33,173 bases of DNA from Isohypsibius dastychi. Taxonomy: Eukaryota; Tardigrada; Eutardigrada; Parachela; Isohypsibiidae. Where the stretch lies: NCBI GenBank assembly GCA_034696485.1, contig JAQIWT010000125.1, forward strand, positions 1 to 33,173, read 5' to 3'. Shown piece after piece: positions 12,245-22,241 of the stretch (position 1 is the first letter of the stretch; each line of letters opens with the position of its first letter). Below the pieces are notes generated by a model that searched no databases, was not told the origin of the DNA, and saw nothing but the letters and a program-made list of their open reading frames with translations. A program made the translations under genes and the position numbers.

Positions 12245-13533
12245 GATCTCCATTGCCCAAAAGTCAGGGAGAATCAGGCGATTCGATGTGCAGGCCCAAT
12301 TTGTGGACCACATCGAAAAAAACTGCATTGGTGCGTCGAGGACTCCTGAATAAGGAAGAGCTACGACACGCCAAAAAGACAAAGTCGCTATTGGTTACAC
12401 TGCGGTGGAGGGAACCTGCGATTCCGGGAAAATCCGGTGCGGTCCGGTGGAGGTTTTCCGCAGATCGACTCATTTGCGTTAAACCAACTTCTGGATTGGT
12501 GCAGAATGTTGACATACAACTCCACACGGCTCACGTGCACTCTATTGAATTGATGGTCGACAAAAGGAAGGGACAGCTGGGGAAACTGCTGAGCCCACTC
12601 TTTCAGCTTGAGGAGCGAATGGCCAATGGATTCTTTGGACATCAGCAGCCTTTACTTGCTATGTTAGCATTATCGACGACGCTCAATGCGATGTCGCGGA
12701 GAATGAGTAAACAAAAAATGGACATTCAACGATCGAATTCTCCTTTGCCTAAAATGGGAGTCAAACTAGGAGGCCGGTCAGTGGTCGCTCTGATAGACAC
12801 TGGGGCTAGTCTATCGGTCGTTTCACATAGCTTTGTTTGGGGACTTGGAGTCGACCTCATCAGCTGCGCAGTGGGAGCCAAGATGGCGAACGGGGATCTG
12901 ATGGAAAGCCTGGGTCGCGTGGACCTGCAGCCAGAGATCCTCGGTGAAAAGGTCACGATGCCATTTTGCGTTTTCACGGACTTTGGCGGACTCGGGTACG
13001 ACGCCATCATTGGATGCAACGTGCTGAGCGACATGCAACTCCTAGTGGATGTCGGTCGTAACCGACTTATCAAGCTTCCAACATCAGAAACTGGAAAGGT
13101 CACTGATGGGGAACTGGCGATCATGTCGGAATTCAGTCAGGTAATTCGCAAGTTAATTGGTCGGTTGCAAATGGCGATGAGATACAAGGTTATGGTGCTC
13201 GAAACTACACACGAAACGGACACCACATTGTGGGAGTACTCCTGGGAGAAGACAGCCATTGACCAGTTCAATGTTGGTGATGCCGGCACGATAGCTGGCG
13301 TCGACGCGGTGCGACGGATACTTCATGATTATCAGGCACTTTTTCACACAGAGAACATTGAGATGGGAGGCGCTAAGGATGAACCATTCCGGATTGAACT
13401 CCAACCTGGGACAAGTCTAAAATTCCGACTACACTACCGGTACTCACCGGAGGAAATGGAATGGATCCAACAGAAGATTCAGTCAGTGTTGTCACTCGGA
13501 GTGATTAGAAAGGTTCGCATTTCTCGGAGCTAA
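12241..13533 (+). pseudogene. Gypsy Pol N-terminal part: retropepsin and start of reverse transcriptase
   Basis: The retropepsin active site reads IDTGAS (DTGAS at 12796-12810) and is followed by the second strand motif AIIGCNVL near 13001, giving a plausible one-domain aspartic protease. The frame goes on through a linker to the RT fingers (FRIELQPGT, then HYRYSPEEMEWIQQKI). It ends at TAA 13531-13533 within the conserved S-x-x-xSPIVLVKK-type RT motif; the same frame resumes at once with PIVLAKK, so the TAA is a nonsense change rather than the end of a gene. N-terminal 200 residues are basic and unrecognised. Confidence 0.8.
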
Positions 13534-13989
13534 CCGATCGTGTTGGCAAAGAAAGAGGGTGGAAAGGCCAGGAGACTCTGTAACGATTTCAGAGAGGTGA
13601 ACGAGGTCACCATCGGGGAACAGTTTCCACTACCCAATGTGGACGACTGTCTGAATGTCCTGGCCGAGAGTAAATTTTACACCACCTCGGACTGTCGAAG
13701 CGGTTATTGGCAGGTTCCTCTCGATGAGAAGACCAAACAAATAACGGCGTTCCAAGCGGGGAACGCGTTTCACGAGTACGAGGTTCCCCCGTTTGGATTG
13801 AAGAATGCACCATCTGCGTTCCAACGGATGATAACTACGGTGTTGGCAGGACTTCTCTGGGTTGATGTCATTGTCTACATCGACGACATCGTGAGAGGAG
13901 GAACTCCCGTGGAGCGTCAACTTGAATGCTTGCGTGAGGTGTTCAAAAGACTCGAAAGATTCGAGCTGTCGAACAGTTTCCAATCCTGA
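13534..13989 (+). pseudogene. Gypsy reverse transcriptase palm, with internal deletion
   Basis: Copies RNA into DNA in intact elements. It continues the preceding frame after the nonsense TAA. Palm motifs: RLCNDFREVNEVT, FPLPNVDDCL, FTTSDCRSGYWQ-like motif, PFGLKNAPSAFQRM and the catalytic YIDDI (13876-13887). After VFKRLERFELS the sequence jumps to the end of the thumb/connection (NLKAVVSFLGLCSHYWRFVKGF in another frame), so about 40 codons covering the NPKKC to FLGHxVS region are missing. The thumb piece is at about 13985-14095. Confidence 0.85.
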
Positions 13990-14097
13990 AAAACCTGAAA
14001 GCGGTGGTGAGCTTCCTTGGGTTGTGTTCTCACTACTGGAGGTTCGTCAAAGGGTTCGCTGCGAAAGCTAGCCCTTTTGCACAAACTTTCGAAAAGA

Positions 14098-14580
14098 CAC
14101 ATACCATTTGCATGGAATGACAAACAGGACGTCGCTTTCAACCAATTAAAGCGGGCCATAACTTTGGCGCCGGTATTGGTTCACTTCAACGCCTCGATTC
14201 CAGTGGAAATCCATCCGGATGCATCAAGCTACGCGATTGGTACAGTAGTCCTTTAGCGAGATTCACAGAACCGAAAGCGTGTTGTTGCTGACGCCAGTCG
14301 ACGCCTTGCTGATCCAAAAGCTAGGCACGTGACAACAGAACGAGAAAACTTCGCTATCGTCTAAACTTGTGAGAAGTTTCGACACTTCCTCCTTGGGCGA
14401 AAGGTCACCGTCTTCACGGACCATTACAGTCTGCGTTGGCTCATGAACATTCAGACACCTAACAGCCGACTCGTTCGATGGAGCCTAGGACTCCAGGAAT
14501 ATGACCTTTTGATCGTCCACAAGTCAGGGAAGACCCAGTTGGACGGTGATTGCCTATGTAACGACCTTCAATATTCCTGA
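14098..14580 (+). pseudogene. Gypsy RNase H domain
   Basis: Removes the RNA strand of the RNA-DNA hybrid in intact elements. It opens with PFAWNDKQDVAFNQLK, then the active-site region HPDASSYAIG, a TERE motif and FTDHYSLRWLM, followed by the conserved stretch ending in HKSGKTQLDGDCL. Two in-frame stops, TAG at 14254-14256 and TAA at 14362-14364, break it; the final TGA is 14578-14580. A frame change relative to the RT thumb lies near 14095. The domain is full length in outline. Confidence 0.85.
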
Positions 14581-14629
14581 ACAAAACAGCATCAAAAAGA
14601 ACATGGGGGAGCAGACCCGGATTTGAGAG

Positions 14630-15271
14630 ATGGGTGCGGAACATTTTAAAACCATTGCTGGACATTCTTCTCTACTTGCCGTGAAGTATTCCAAGCTGGA
14701 GGAATTGTACAAGACTTGCCAGCAAAATTTTCATACCTTGTCCGAACGAATCTCCGCCACGAACACCGATTTTAATCAGCGCTGCATCACCAATATTAAT
14801 CGCGGAATGGAGGAGGATTTACGTGGTATACGATCCGGATGAGTGCAGGACTTCACGAAACTTGAAAACGACTTACGGCAACGACAAATGGCTGAACTCC
14901 AGCAACAACGAACGGAGTTCTACAATAACTTCAGTTCGATAAAGAATGCCATTAGTAACGCGCTTCAGGTTCAGCCACGATCAAACGCAGGAATTTACGG
15001 AAATACCAGCGGGCAAGTGCAAAATCAAAAGTATTATCGTACCCCATTGCCAGTGCATAATGTGTACCCGAAGCAACATGTCCAGCAGCAACAAGTTATG
15101 GAACCAGCCCCAAACCCCAGCAAAATTCAAAACATTATCAATATGTTAATGAAGGGGGCCCCTGAGCAAGCTCCGCCGCCGAAAGTTCAGAATTATGGAT
15201 CTGATTACATGGAGGGAATTGGAAATGTGAGTGGGGGCCAGGCAGAGCCGCAGTACCCTTATCAGGGCTGA
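14630..15271 (+). pseudogene. Unrecognised ORF interrupting the gypsy pol gene (possible host retrocopy)
   Basis: One frame of about 213 codons is broken only by a TGA at 14840-14842. The N-terminal half is helical and charged (ERISATNTDFNQR, then LENDLRQRQMAELQQQRTE), predicted coiled coil; the C-terminal half is Gln/Pro/Gly-rich with YPKQHVQQQQVMEP and ends QPYPYQG-like. It is unlike any gypsy protein I know, lies between RNase H and integrase, and is followed by about 600 bp of AT-rich sequence that could be a 3' UTR. The lack of introns and the position suggest a reverse-transcribed host mRNA inserted in the element, or chimeric capture. I found no clear terminal poly-A or target duplication. 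Function unknown. Confidence 0.4.
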
Positions 15272-15900
15272 GGAAATGTTTTGATGTGAAATTTGGAAAT
15301 CCAGTGCTGTACATTGCTTATATTTGGAAATTTATGAGAATATTAATGGGATCATCATCATTTCATTACATTTATAATTCTTCGAGCCTGCCCTTTGAGG
15401 AATTTTAGTAAATTCAGACTATTCCTCAATTGTAATTTACCTCAGGAATGTGCTGCTCGAAACAATCGTCTGTGTTGTGGTTTCATCATATGTGGATTAT
15501 TGGATCACTGCAAAACTACAAAAAAAAAGGATGAGTGGATTTAGTCAAATAATTGCTTATCATTGTGTTTTTGTAATCATGTGTAGCGGAACATCTCTTA
15601 CTTGCATTCCATGATCAGAGTGTGTCTGATCAAGAGATCGATATTACTTCCTCATAACTCGGCATATTTAAGCCGAGATTTTCGCCTGCAATCATTTGCA
15701 TATTTGGGATTCATTGGATTCATGCGTATTGTGAAGTAGAACATGTGGTGCTTTACTTCCGGTCGTTTCCGTTTAACGGGTTAAGACTCGCATATCGAGC
15801 TAAGGCTATCCAAACTGACCTTTCGTAATTTGAGGAAACGACTTATTTTGAATACAACTCGAACCTTGTATTCTTGACATCTTTCAAGATTCATACCACC
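15272..15900. other. AT-rich non-coding stretch between the inserted ORF and integrase
   Basis: No conserved frame. It may be the 3' UTR of the inserted ORF. A short A9 tract lies at about 15519-15528 but not at a clear boundary. The first integrase-like codons appear at about 15976. Confidence 0.4.
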
Positions 15901-15975
15901 AGAGGAGGTGATGCTTCAGGTCCTTGACGTCGAACAACTAGTGGACGATCCTCTGAAGGCATATGATATGCGCGG

Positions 15976-17390
15976 AGCAGCTAAAGGATCGCTACGCTAC
16001 CGGAATCATGGCGGAGTTGGCAGCAGGGAAACGTGAAGTTCGTGATGTATACGGACTGGAAGAGGGAGCCCAGTACCGGATTTGGAAGTCACGAGGAGAA
16101 CGTCGTCTCCTGCTGGTGATTCCCCGTTGACTTCGACCAGAGGTGTAACGCCGCTGCCACGACGAAAAGCGTTGCGGTCATTTGGGATTCAAGAGAACGT
16201 GGAACCGCGTGGGCTCCCGCTTGTTCTGGCCAGGAGTTCTCGACTTCACCAAGAAGTACCTTGCTTCTTGTGTCGAGTGTCAACCGCGAAACGTGATGAC
16301 CAAACGTGCGGCTGGTCTACTCCAGTCGTTCTGTCCGAAACAACCTTGGGGAATCCTAGCTACGGATGTTATGGGACCCCAACCACGTTCAGTGAAAGGG
16401 AACAAGTTCATCATCACCGCGACGGATCTCTCTACGAAATTCTTCGTCGCAAAAGCTGTGCCGGCTCAGAACGCTGAGGCAGTTGCGAGATTTTCAGTTT
16501 TCGACGTGTTTCTGAGGTACTCCATACCCCTACGAATCCTGAGCGACCAGGGGACGCCGTTCGTTAATCAGCCCACGACCGGGTTGTATAAACTCTCCAA
16601 CGTGAAGCGTCTCACAACGTCAGGATACCACCCACAGACTTACGGGAGCTGTAAACGTTTCAACGGCACGTTGGCCGTCATGTTGTCCAAGTATGTCGAT
16701 AGGGAGCAGCGTCGCTGGGATGAGGCTCTTCCATAAATGGTCTCCGCCTTTAACTCAAGTTGTCACGACGCAACTGGTTTTTCTCCATTCGAAATGCTGT
16801 ATGGCCGAGAAGCCACACTTCCAATCGACATTGAAATGCCGACAATCAACGAACCGGTCGTCGCCGAGATGCATAAGAGGCTTGTAAACATCCATGCTGA
16901 GGCGTCTGCGAAGACTGAGATCCAGCAAAATATGATTTTTGCTCGCGATAATCATCCGGATGTCCAGTACAGTATTGGAGAATTCGTTCTTGTCTTCAAT
17001 CCCAGTGGAAAGCGGAGACGAGAAACGAAGCTTCTGAACTGCTGGTACGGGCCGAATCTAGTGGTCAGGAAGGCATCGCCAGTGAACCACGAAGTCGAGA
17101 CACAATTTAAACGTGAAGAGGCAACCTTCCCCGTTCACGTCAACAAGATACGACCCTTTCATGATCGAAACGAGCTCTTTGTGGACTTTGAGGATGAAAA
17201 GGGGAGGGCTGGATACCTACAGCCAGCATCAAGCGGCCCTTCACTGCGGACGAGACTGAGCAGATGTATGAGAGCGATGAGATGTACGGTGAGGACCACG
17301 TTGGTCCCACTCACAGCAGCGAGCAAGAATCGTAGGAGTCAGTCGAACTGGCTAGCGGTACCGAGGAGCAAGTTGATACAACGAGGGTAG
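15976..17390 (+). pseudogene. Gypsy integrase with H2C2 zinc finger and GPY/F module, inactivated
   Basis: Inserts element DNA into the genome when intact. The segment starts in a Gypsy-like pre-integrase region (KDRYATGIMAELAAGK), then a zinc-binding HHCC module (GHLGFKRTW with CVEC) and FWPGVLDFTKKYL. Catalytic core: first Asp in ATDVMGP, second in LSDQGTPF; the third acidic residue should be the Glu of a V-E-R-F-N motif but reads CKRFN, with Lys at 16653-16655. In-frame stops occur before the zinc finger (near 16125 and 16146) and at TAA 16734-16736, after which the same frame continues (FNSSCHDATGFSPFEMLYGR). The C-terminus has WYGPNLVVRKA, a GPY/F module, and HVNKIRPFHD. Clearly an integrase; not active as it stands. 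Confidence 0.88.
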
Positions 17391-17557
17391 ACCCAAGCGA
17401 GCGTGGGCACGATAGTGACGAGGGACTCCTAGTCCGCCGCTCTTCCCGAACAACCAAGGGACAAGCTTCGACTCGCCTGATTGAAGATGTCAGGAAAGAA
17501 GCATTCGGCGGACCCACGATCAAGTGGTCATCCGTCGGGCAAACCAACTTTCTATTA

Positions 17558-18959
17558 ATGTTTCTTGTCTACTTGCTCCATTTCATGATGACGTTGGCGA
17601 TTTCAGTTTCAATCTGCGACCGTAGCAAGCCACGCTATGTCGGTGTTTTGGATTTGTCGAGCTTGATGACCTGCAACGACACTGTTCGACGACTCACACC
17701 GTTGCCTATTCGGTACGACTTGTATCTGGAGAAAGGTCAGGGACGCAACTTCGTTGGTTACTCCTGCCGAGCTTGGGTGAAGATTAAGACCATTAGTGTA
17801 GGAGCTCTTCGGAACCCTGACACTATGTTTCTCGAGGCACACAAGTCGCTCTTTGCAGAGGACTGTTAGCATATGGTTCACGAACATCGGTGCGCAACAG
17901 AACTAGATGATGCGCTCAGAAAACGTGTGGACGTTCACGGGTGAACCCAAAGGGGAGTGGAATTGGTACAGCACGGCGGTGTACAAGACTCTCAAATGCG
18001 AATACGAGTCAGTGACTCTGGTACAAGAGTTTGACACATGCCCCGTACTCAATCACGTTAGTTTGAGTCTGGCAAGTTACCTACCTGAACATCTCCAGTG
18101 GATTATATACTCCCTCCGGGATCAAGAGAACCAGGTCGTAGACGCTGTATACGTGGTCAACTGTAAGCCGGACAGAGCTCGCGCACAGGAGCTCATGAGT
18201 CTGTCACGTTTTAGTGGAGTCTTGGCCGCGAGGGCCAATGCAATGAAAAACTGTCAAATTCTCAAAAGTTTTGAACGCAAAGCTGTCATTCGACCATTCG
18301 TTTCAAAAGAAGCCGACTTCACGGTTGACGTCACGAAGTGTGGAGCTCAACCTCAGTCTGCTGACTGGACGATTTCGAGAGATGGACAAACCGTACTGCC
18401 ATTTCAACCGTGTTTCTTGCAGTCGAGTATCGTCAACTTCAATGAGCGAACTTACATCGCTAAGGATAGCACTTGGTTAGAGAAAAACCCTACCAAGTTC
18501 TCGAACCACCACACGCTTCTTGGTCGTATCGACCAGTCGGTTGATAACTCTGGGACATTGCTGTCTGCTGCAATGGAAAAGGAGCATTCGTTTACTTACA
18601 GCCTGATGTCTTAGTTGGCTGGTACCTTGAAGGAGCATGGTGTGGAAAGTGTGGAAAGCATCGTACAAACGATATCGCGGACTGCGAAGAAATTGCCTGA
18701 TCTCTTTGCTTGGGTCAGTTACGTCAAAATGGTCATGTGGATTAGGGTTGCTGTTGTCGTCTCATTCGGAGTTGCTTACCTACTGTGGTTCTTTCGCGGT
18801 ACGCTCAGAATGTTCTGTAGTCGAGCGGTTCGACGCATTCGGAATCGACTTGAAAGGCAACAACCGAGAAATGTTCCGAACAGTTTTAATCGGTCACGAA
18901 TATACGCGGAGATCCCGAATGCACCGAAAACAGACGAGTCTGTTAACTTTTACCCATAA
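17558..18959 (+). pseudogene. Envelope glycoprotein of the gypsy element, class III-like (possibly chuvirus-derived), broken
   Basis: In intact form such proteins mediate cell entry by membrane fusion. Three blocks: 17558-17869 with a hydrophobic signal-like start, 17907-18614 as ectodomain, and 18615-18959 with a transmembrane helix (about 18729-18794) and a basic cytoplasmic tail. Stops at 17867-17869 and 18612-18614 and a frame change near 17900 interrupt it. Evenly spaced cysteines and aromatic phrases (GEPKGEWNWYS; KCGAQPQ; DGQTVLPFQPC; VNFNERTY) are shared in pattern with the envelope remnant at 25.2-26.4 kb. It lies between integrase and 3' LTR as in errantiviruses. The chuvirus assignment is from remembered pattern and is tentative; envelope role is well supported by place and topology. 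Confidence 0.65.
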
Positions 18960-19067
18960 GCCGAGATCGCCAAATTTTCCGTGAACCTACCTTCCCACAT
19001 GCGTGTTTCACCAACTTAACCGTTTTCCAGGGTGGGCTCTGATGAGCCCCTTGGAGGACCGAGAGAT

Positions 19068-19081
19068 CATAGAGGCGGAAA
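19068..19081 (+). promoter_or_regulatory. Polypurine tract of the gypsy element
   Basis: A purine-rich tract (ATAGAGGCGGAAA) lies immediately before the TGTTAC start of the 3' LTR, where plus-strand DNA synthesis is primed in LTR elements. Confidence 0.65.
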
Positions 19082-19317
19082 TGTTACGCAACGGACTTCG
19101 GAATGTGTGTTTGTGTATTCATTAGTGTGTCAGTCATGTTGCGGTAATTGACAGCCATTGTCTATGCGGTTACTGCCTCAGGTCAATCCACTTGTCTGGT
19201 TTATATTCACTCGTCTTTGCGGTTTGGTTTCAATAATCTTTACTTTTACTTCTGTCTTGTTTTGGTTCATTTATTAAATTGGTTTTGGGTTAAACCGACT
19301 ATCCGGTTTGTTTCACA
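19082..19317 (+). repeat. 3' LTR of the gypsy element (about 236 bp)
   Basis: Starts TGTTACGCAACGG right after the polypurine tract and ends in CA at 19315 or 19317; beyond this the sequence changes to minus-strand Gag of another element. No matching 5' LTR was found in the window, so the end is placed from the terminal dinucleotides and the junction only. Confidence 0.6.
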
Positions 19318-19588
19318 TGCAAGTTCGACAATCTTGAATATAATGACCGGGCCGCTGACAGTAATTGCATAAATCTCTCCGGGGTTCATAATCACGCTGA
19401 CCACGATTATTGTTGTACTGCTTATCTAAGTCATTCCAAAAATCAAAATCGAGCTTTTGTCCAGAATTCTGAGGTTGGTCGTAATTTTTAGTTTCAGTAT
19501 ATCGAATGCGCATTGATGTTTGAACTTTCTTTTGATGTTTGTCACAGCTTTGGATGGGACCGGAGTATATTTTTGTCAAAAGAACCAA
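19313..19588 (-). pseudogene. Gag nucleocapsid fragment with CCHC zinc knuckle
   Basis: The fragment ends in CNYCQRPGHYIQDC, a canonical C-x2-C-x4-H-x4-C knuckle that binds packaged RNA, preceded by an Asn/Gln/Arg-rich linker (QYNNNRGQRDYEPRR). It lies downstream of RT on the same strand although Gag belongs upstream, which points to a deletion between two tandem copies or to separate insertions. The left edge coincides with the end of the plus-strand gypsy LTR. Confidence 0.8.
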
Positions 19589-19611
19589 AGAGTGTGTTTA
19601 CAATAATAATT

Positions 19612-20240
19612 TCAAAAGGACACGAATGAACGCACATCTTTCTGAGTGCGAAGTACAGGAAACCTAGAAATTGCAACAACTTTGTCTTTGTCGGAAAATA
19701 AACCCTTATTATCAATTATCGAGCCGAGAACCTTTCGGGAAAGACCTACAAAACGGCATTTGGTGCCTTTAATTGTAAAGTTGGATTTTCGAAAACGTTG
19801 GAAGATTAGGAGCAAATTCAAAAGTCCCTCGTCAATGTTGTGACCGCCTGACAGAATATCGTCAATGTAGCAGACAACATTCGCGAACATCAGGCCTTCA
19901 AATGTTTGGTTCAATTCGGTCTCAAAGACCGAACTAGCCCAATCCGAGCCAAAGAGAAGACAACGATACTGGACCAGTGGTCCACCGGCGTATGTTGCTA
20001 TCGCTGTTTTCTCTCGACTCTCCTCATCCAAAGGGAATTGTTGGGACGCGTTAAAAAGATCAATTGATATGAATCAGTTTTCTCCACCAAGGAATTCGAA
20101 TACCTGATCAAGGAGTGGGAGAGGACCCTTGTTGGTCTTTAAGATTCTGTTTAACGGAATGTAATTGCCACACAGTCTAGTGGCTCCGTTAGAGCGTTTA
20201 ACTACATTTATTGAGCACGCCCAATTTGATTTCGAGTCTT
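19612..20240 (-). pseudogene. Reverse transcriptase of the minus-strand gypsy element
   Basis: Frame from 20031 down to 19612 carries the catalytic YIDDI (YIDD codons at 19869-19858) and a thumb-side motif ending VRSFVSF, where it is cut off. Upstream, in the region 20240-20032, the fingers motifs are recognisable (CSINVVKRSNGATRLCGNYI and PLPLLDQVFEFLGG) with one stop near 20070 and a frame shift relative to the preceding segment. The substitution of usual RT phrases (LLFGSDWASSVFE in place of the MPFGLxNAPxxFQ motif) shows divergence. Confidence 0.8.
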
Positions 20241-20834
20241 TCAAGACTCCGGCTTTTTTAGCCTGCTGACCTCTACGTTGACTTGCTTCTGCTCAGACGG
20301 GGCAAGGCGATGAGGTTCAACCTGTACTGGTCGTGCATCGCTGGCATCGAAATGGATAAGGGTAATGTTGGCTACGCCATGAGGTACTACCTCTACACTG
20401 AAAAGATCTTTATATTCAATAAATAGGGCGTAGAGCTGATCTCGCTTACTTTTGTCTAGGTCTTTCCCTATCAAAAGAGAAGAGGGATCAAAATTGCTCT
20501 TAGATGATTGGCAATTTGTTTCGGGAAGACCAGTGAAGTTCTTTATCAAGTACGGAGAAAGAGCTGCATAATTGTTTTGATGTTGACGCTGCGTATGTTC
20601 GTTTGTGTCAAACAGGTTTGAGGCAACAAAGTAACGAAAATCGAATGGGCAAATGTGGAGCGAAATTTTCGGGCATTTTGGGAGATGGGTTATCCACTTA
20701 TTCTTGAAGAAGAAGAACACCGCAATTACATCTATATCCTGGCATGCTTGGGTTAATCGGAACATGCATGCAGGTGGCCTGATGAACAGTGGCTCCGTAG
20801 TCCGCGTTGAAAACTCCTCCACAATCGCAGACAA
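20241..20834 (-). pseudogene. Pre-RT polyprotein segment of the minus-strand gypsy element
   Basis: Contains the phrase LYALFIEYKDLFS and VEPHRLAPSEQKQVNVEV, matching the stretch before the RT fingers in gypsy Pol (a short loop DxFS, then PxRxxPxxxxxIxxEV). The N-terminal part has Cys pairs and a Phe-rich stretch that I cannot assign. Frame continues from the protease side with shifts. Confidence 0.65.
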
Positions 20835-21029
20835 TCTTCTCCTGTTCAGTCAACGGTGTCGGACTTGGTTTTACGGAAAAACCGTTCTGGGGAAGAAACG
20901 AAGTTCCGTCAGAAATAGCGAGAATGATTTTAGACAGGTTCATCGCCGCATGAGTGCGATGAGAACACAACTGTTGTCCGGTAAGAGTCAGCGGAGGAAA
21001 TACTGTCCCTAAAGTTGAGATGGGGTGTT

Positions 21030-21240
21030 CAGATACACTGGTTAGAAGAACTGATTCAGATCTGTTGATCTAAAATGAAGCCTTTGATTTGTCCGTCACA
21101 TGTGAGTTCACAATTGTTAAGTGTGAACCGCTGTCTACTGAACAGTTCACCGAAAATTGTTCCGTCAAAAGATCGGTTTCGTCGAGACTAGCCAGAAGAG
21201 CCACATGATCTTGGACAGACATTTCCGGCATATTTGACAT
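21030..21240 (-). pseudogene. Retropepsin fragment (VDSGSHLTIV) of the minus-strand element
   Basis: The minus-strand frame shows SVDSGSHLTIVNSHV, a DSG-type aspartic protease active-site loop and following strand, with a TAG stop soon after. Only the N-terminal part is evident. It sits directly after the Gag-like start, so the bulk of Gag is deleted. Confidence 0.6.
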
Positions 21241-21322
21241 TAAAAAATGGGCAGGTTATTTAAACTCCAAAACCAGTAATGGCACTTTTAATTCGCAAAC
21301 AACAGGTGTTTCCAATTACTCG

Positions 21323-21601
21323 TCATCGAGTTCTTTCAGAAATAAAAGTCTTGTTCAAATCTAAATCAGCGAGTAAATCATCTTCAATCATATTTGCGTC
21401 AGTCGTATCGTCAAAACTGTCTTCGTCAGATTGAGCAGAAATGCCACGGCGTGCCAACTGAATTTGCATTAAAGCTTTTACAGAAGATGGCTTGTGCGAA
21501 AATGGCAGAATGAACGGTTGCAGGCCTTTGCTCCTTAGATTGTACGGCATTCTCGAATTATCACCGGCATCGGATTTCGACATGAGAAACAGAAAATTCA
21601 T
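21323..21601 (-). pseudogene. Gag-like N-terminal fragment of the minus-strand element
   Basis: A 92-codon frame starting at ATG 21601 contains MPYNLRSKG, a short basic motif frequent near the start of gypsy Gag or Pol proteins, and an acidic Asp-rich C-terminal region. The protease fragment follows on the same strand. No matrix or capsid fold can be recognised in so short a piece. Confidence 0.45.
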
Positions 21602-21853
21602 CGATCATTGTCTTATTATCTCAAAAATTGGCAGAAGTGGTCGTCGAGAAAAATACGCAATATAACTCGAAAGATGCTAAAAACGTTCTAGTTCTTTGAA
21701 TCAAGCACAATTAGGTGACTTTCGAATTGACTCAAAATCAAGATCAGTTTTTACACGGCGAACAATAAGTGGTTGGCCACACAAAAGAGAAATCAGAATC
21801 AAACATGCCAGGAGGACTTAAACGTTGTAGCAACCTTCGAATTACTTCCCACA

Positions 21854-22241
21854 GAACATGTTCGGCCACTTCAGATGAGCAGCGATTAAACATCCCCAGC
21901 CGATAAAAATAATAAAGGACAATTATTTGGAAGTTTTCAAGCTTAAGCAAGACGTCCAAAGTTCGGGTCAAGTGCTAGGAAAGTGGAAAGTGCTAGTGAT
22001 CAATGAATTTATTTAATGATGAATTTATCCACCCGACTCATAATCACGGAACATATTCGGCCACTTCAGGTGAGCAGCGGTTAAAAATCCACAGACGATA
22101 GAAATAATGAAGGACAATAATTTGCAAGTTTTCAGGCTGAGTCATGACGTCCAAAGTTCGAGTCAAGTGCTAGCAAAACGAAAATTGCTGGTGAGCAATG
22201 AATTCATTAAGTGATGAATTCATCCACCTGACTCATAATCA
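21854..22241. repeat. Tandem duplication, two units of about 195 bp
   Basis: Units 21854-22048 and 22049-22241 align throughout, starting GAACATRTTCGGCCACTTCA and ending ACTCATAATCA, with roughly one difference in eight bases and small indels. They lie just upstream (in element sense) of the minus-strand gypsy Gag start and could be a satellite, a duplicated LTR part or a duplicated promoter. Confidence 0.85.

Larger units (their letters stand above)
11861..19317 (+). mobile_element. Decayed Ty3/gypsy LTR retrotransposon with envelope gene (errantivirus-like layout)
   Basis: Order on the plus strand: possible gag remnant, aspartic protease, reverse transcriptase, RNase H, an interrupting segment (about 14581-15900), integrase with zinc finger and GPY/F module, a transmembrane envelope, and a 3' LTR. 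Protease-RT-RNase H-integrase order is that of Ty3/gypsy. It has in-frame stops in RT, RNase H, integrase and envelope, an internal RT deletion, several frame changes and a substituted integrase Glu, and no 5' LTR was seen, so the copy is dead. An envelope makes it retrovirus-like in origin. Confidence 0.85.
19313..21601 (-). mobile_element. Second Ty3/gypsy-type element, minus strand, rearranged
   Basis: Read on the minus strand: Gag-like start (21601-21323), a DSG-type protease (about 21200-21100), a pre-RT segment (20834-20241), RT (20240-19612), and then, out of order, a Gag zinc knuckle (19588-19313). The integrase, RNase H and both LTRs are missing. The 3' end of the plus-strand gypsy LTR abuts its zinc-knuckle end, so that element may have inserted into it. 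Confidence 0.75.
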
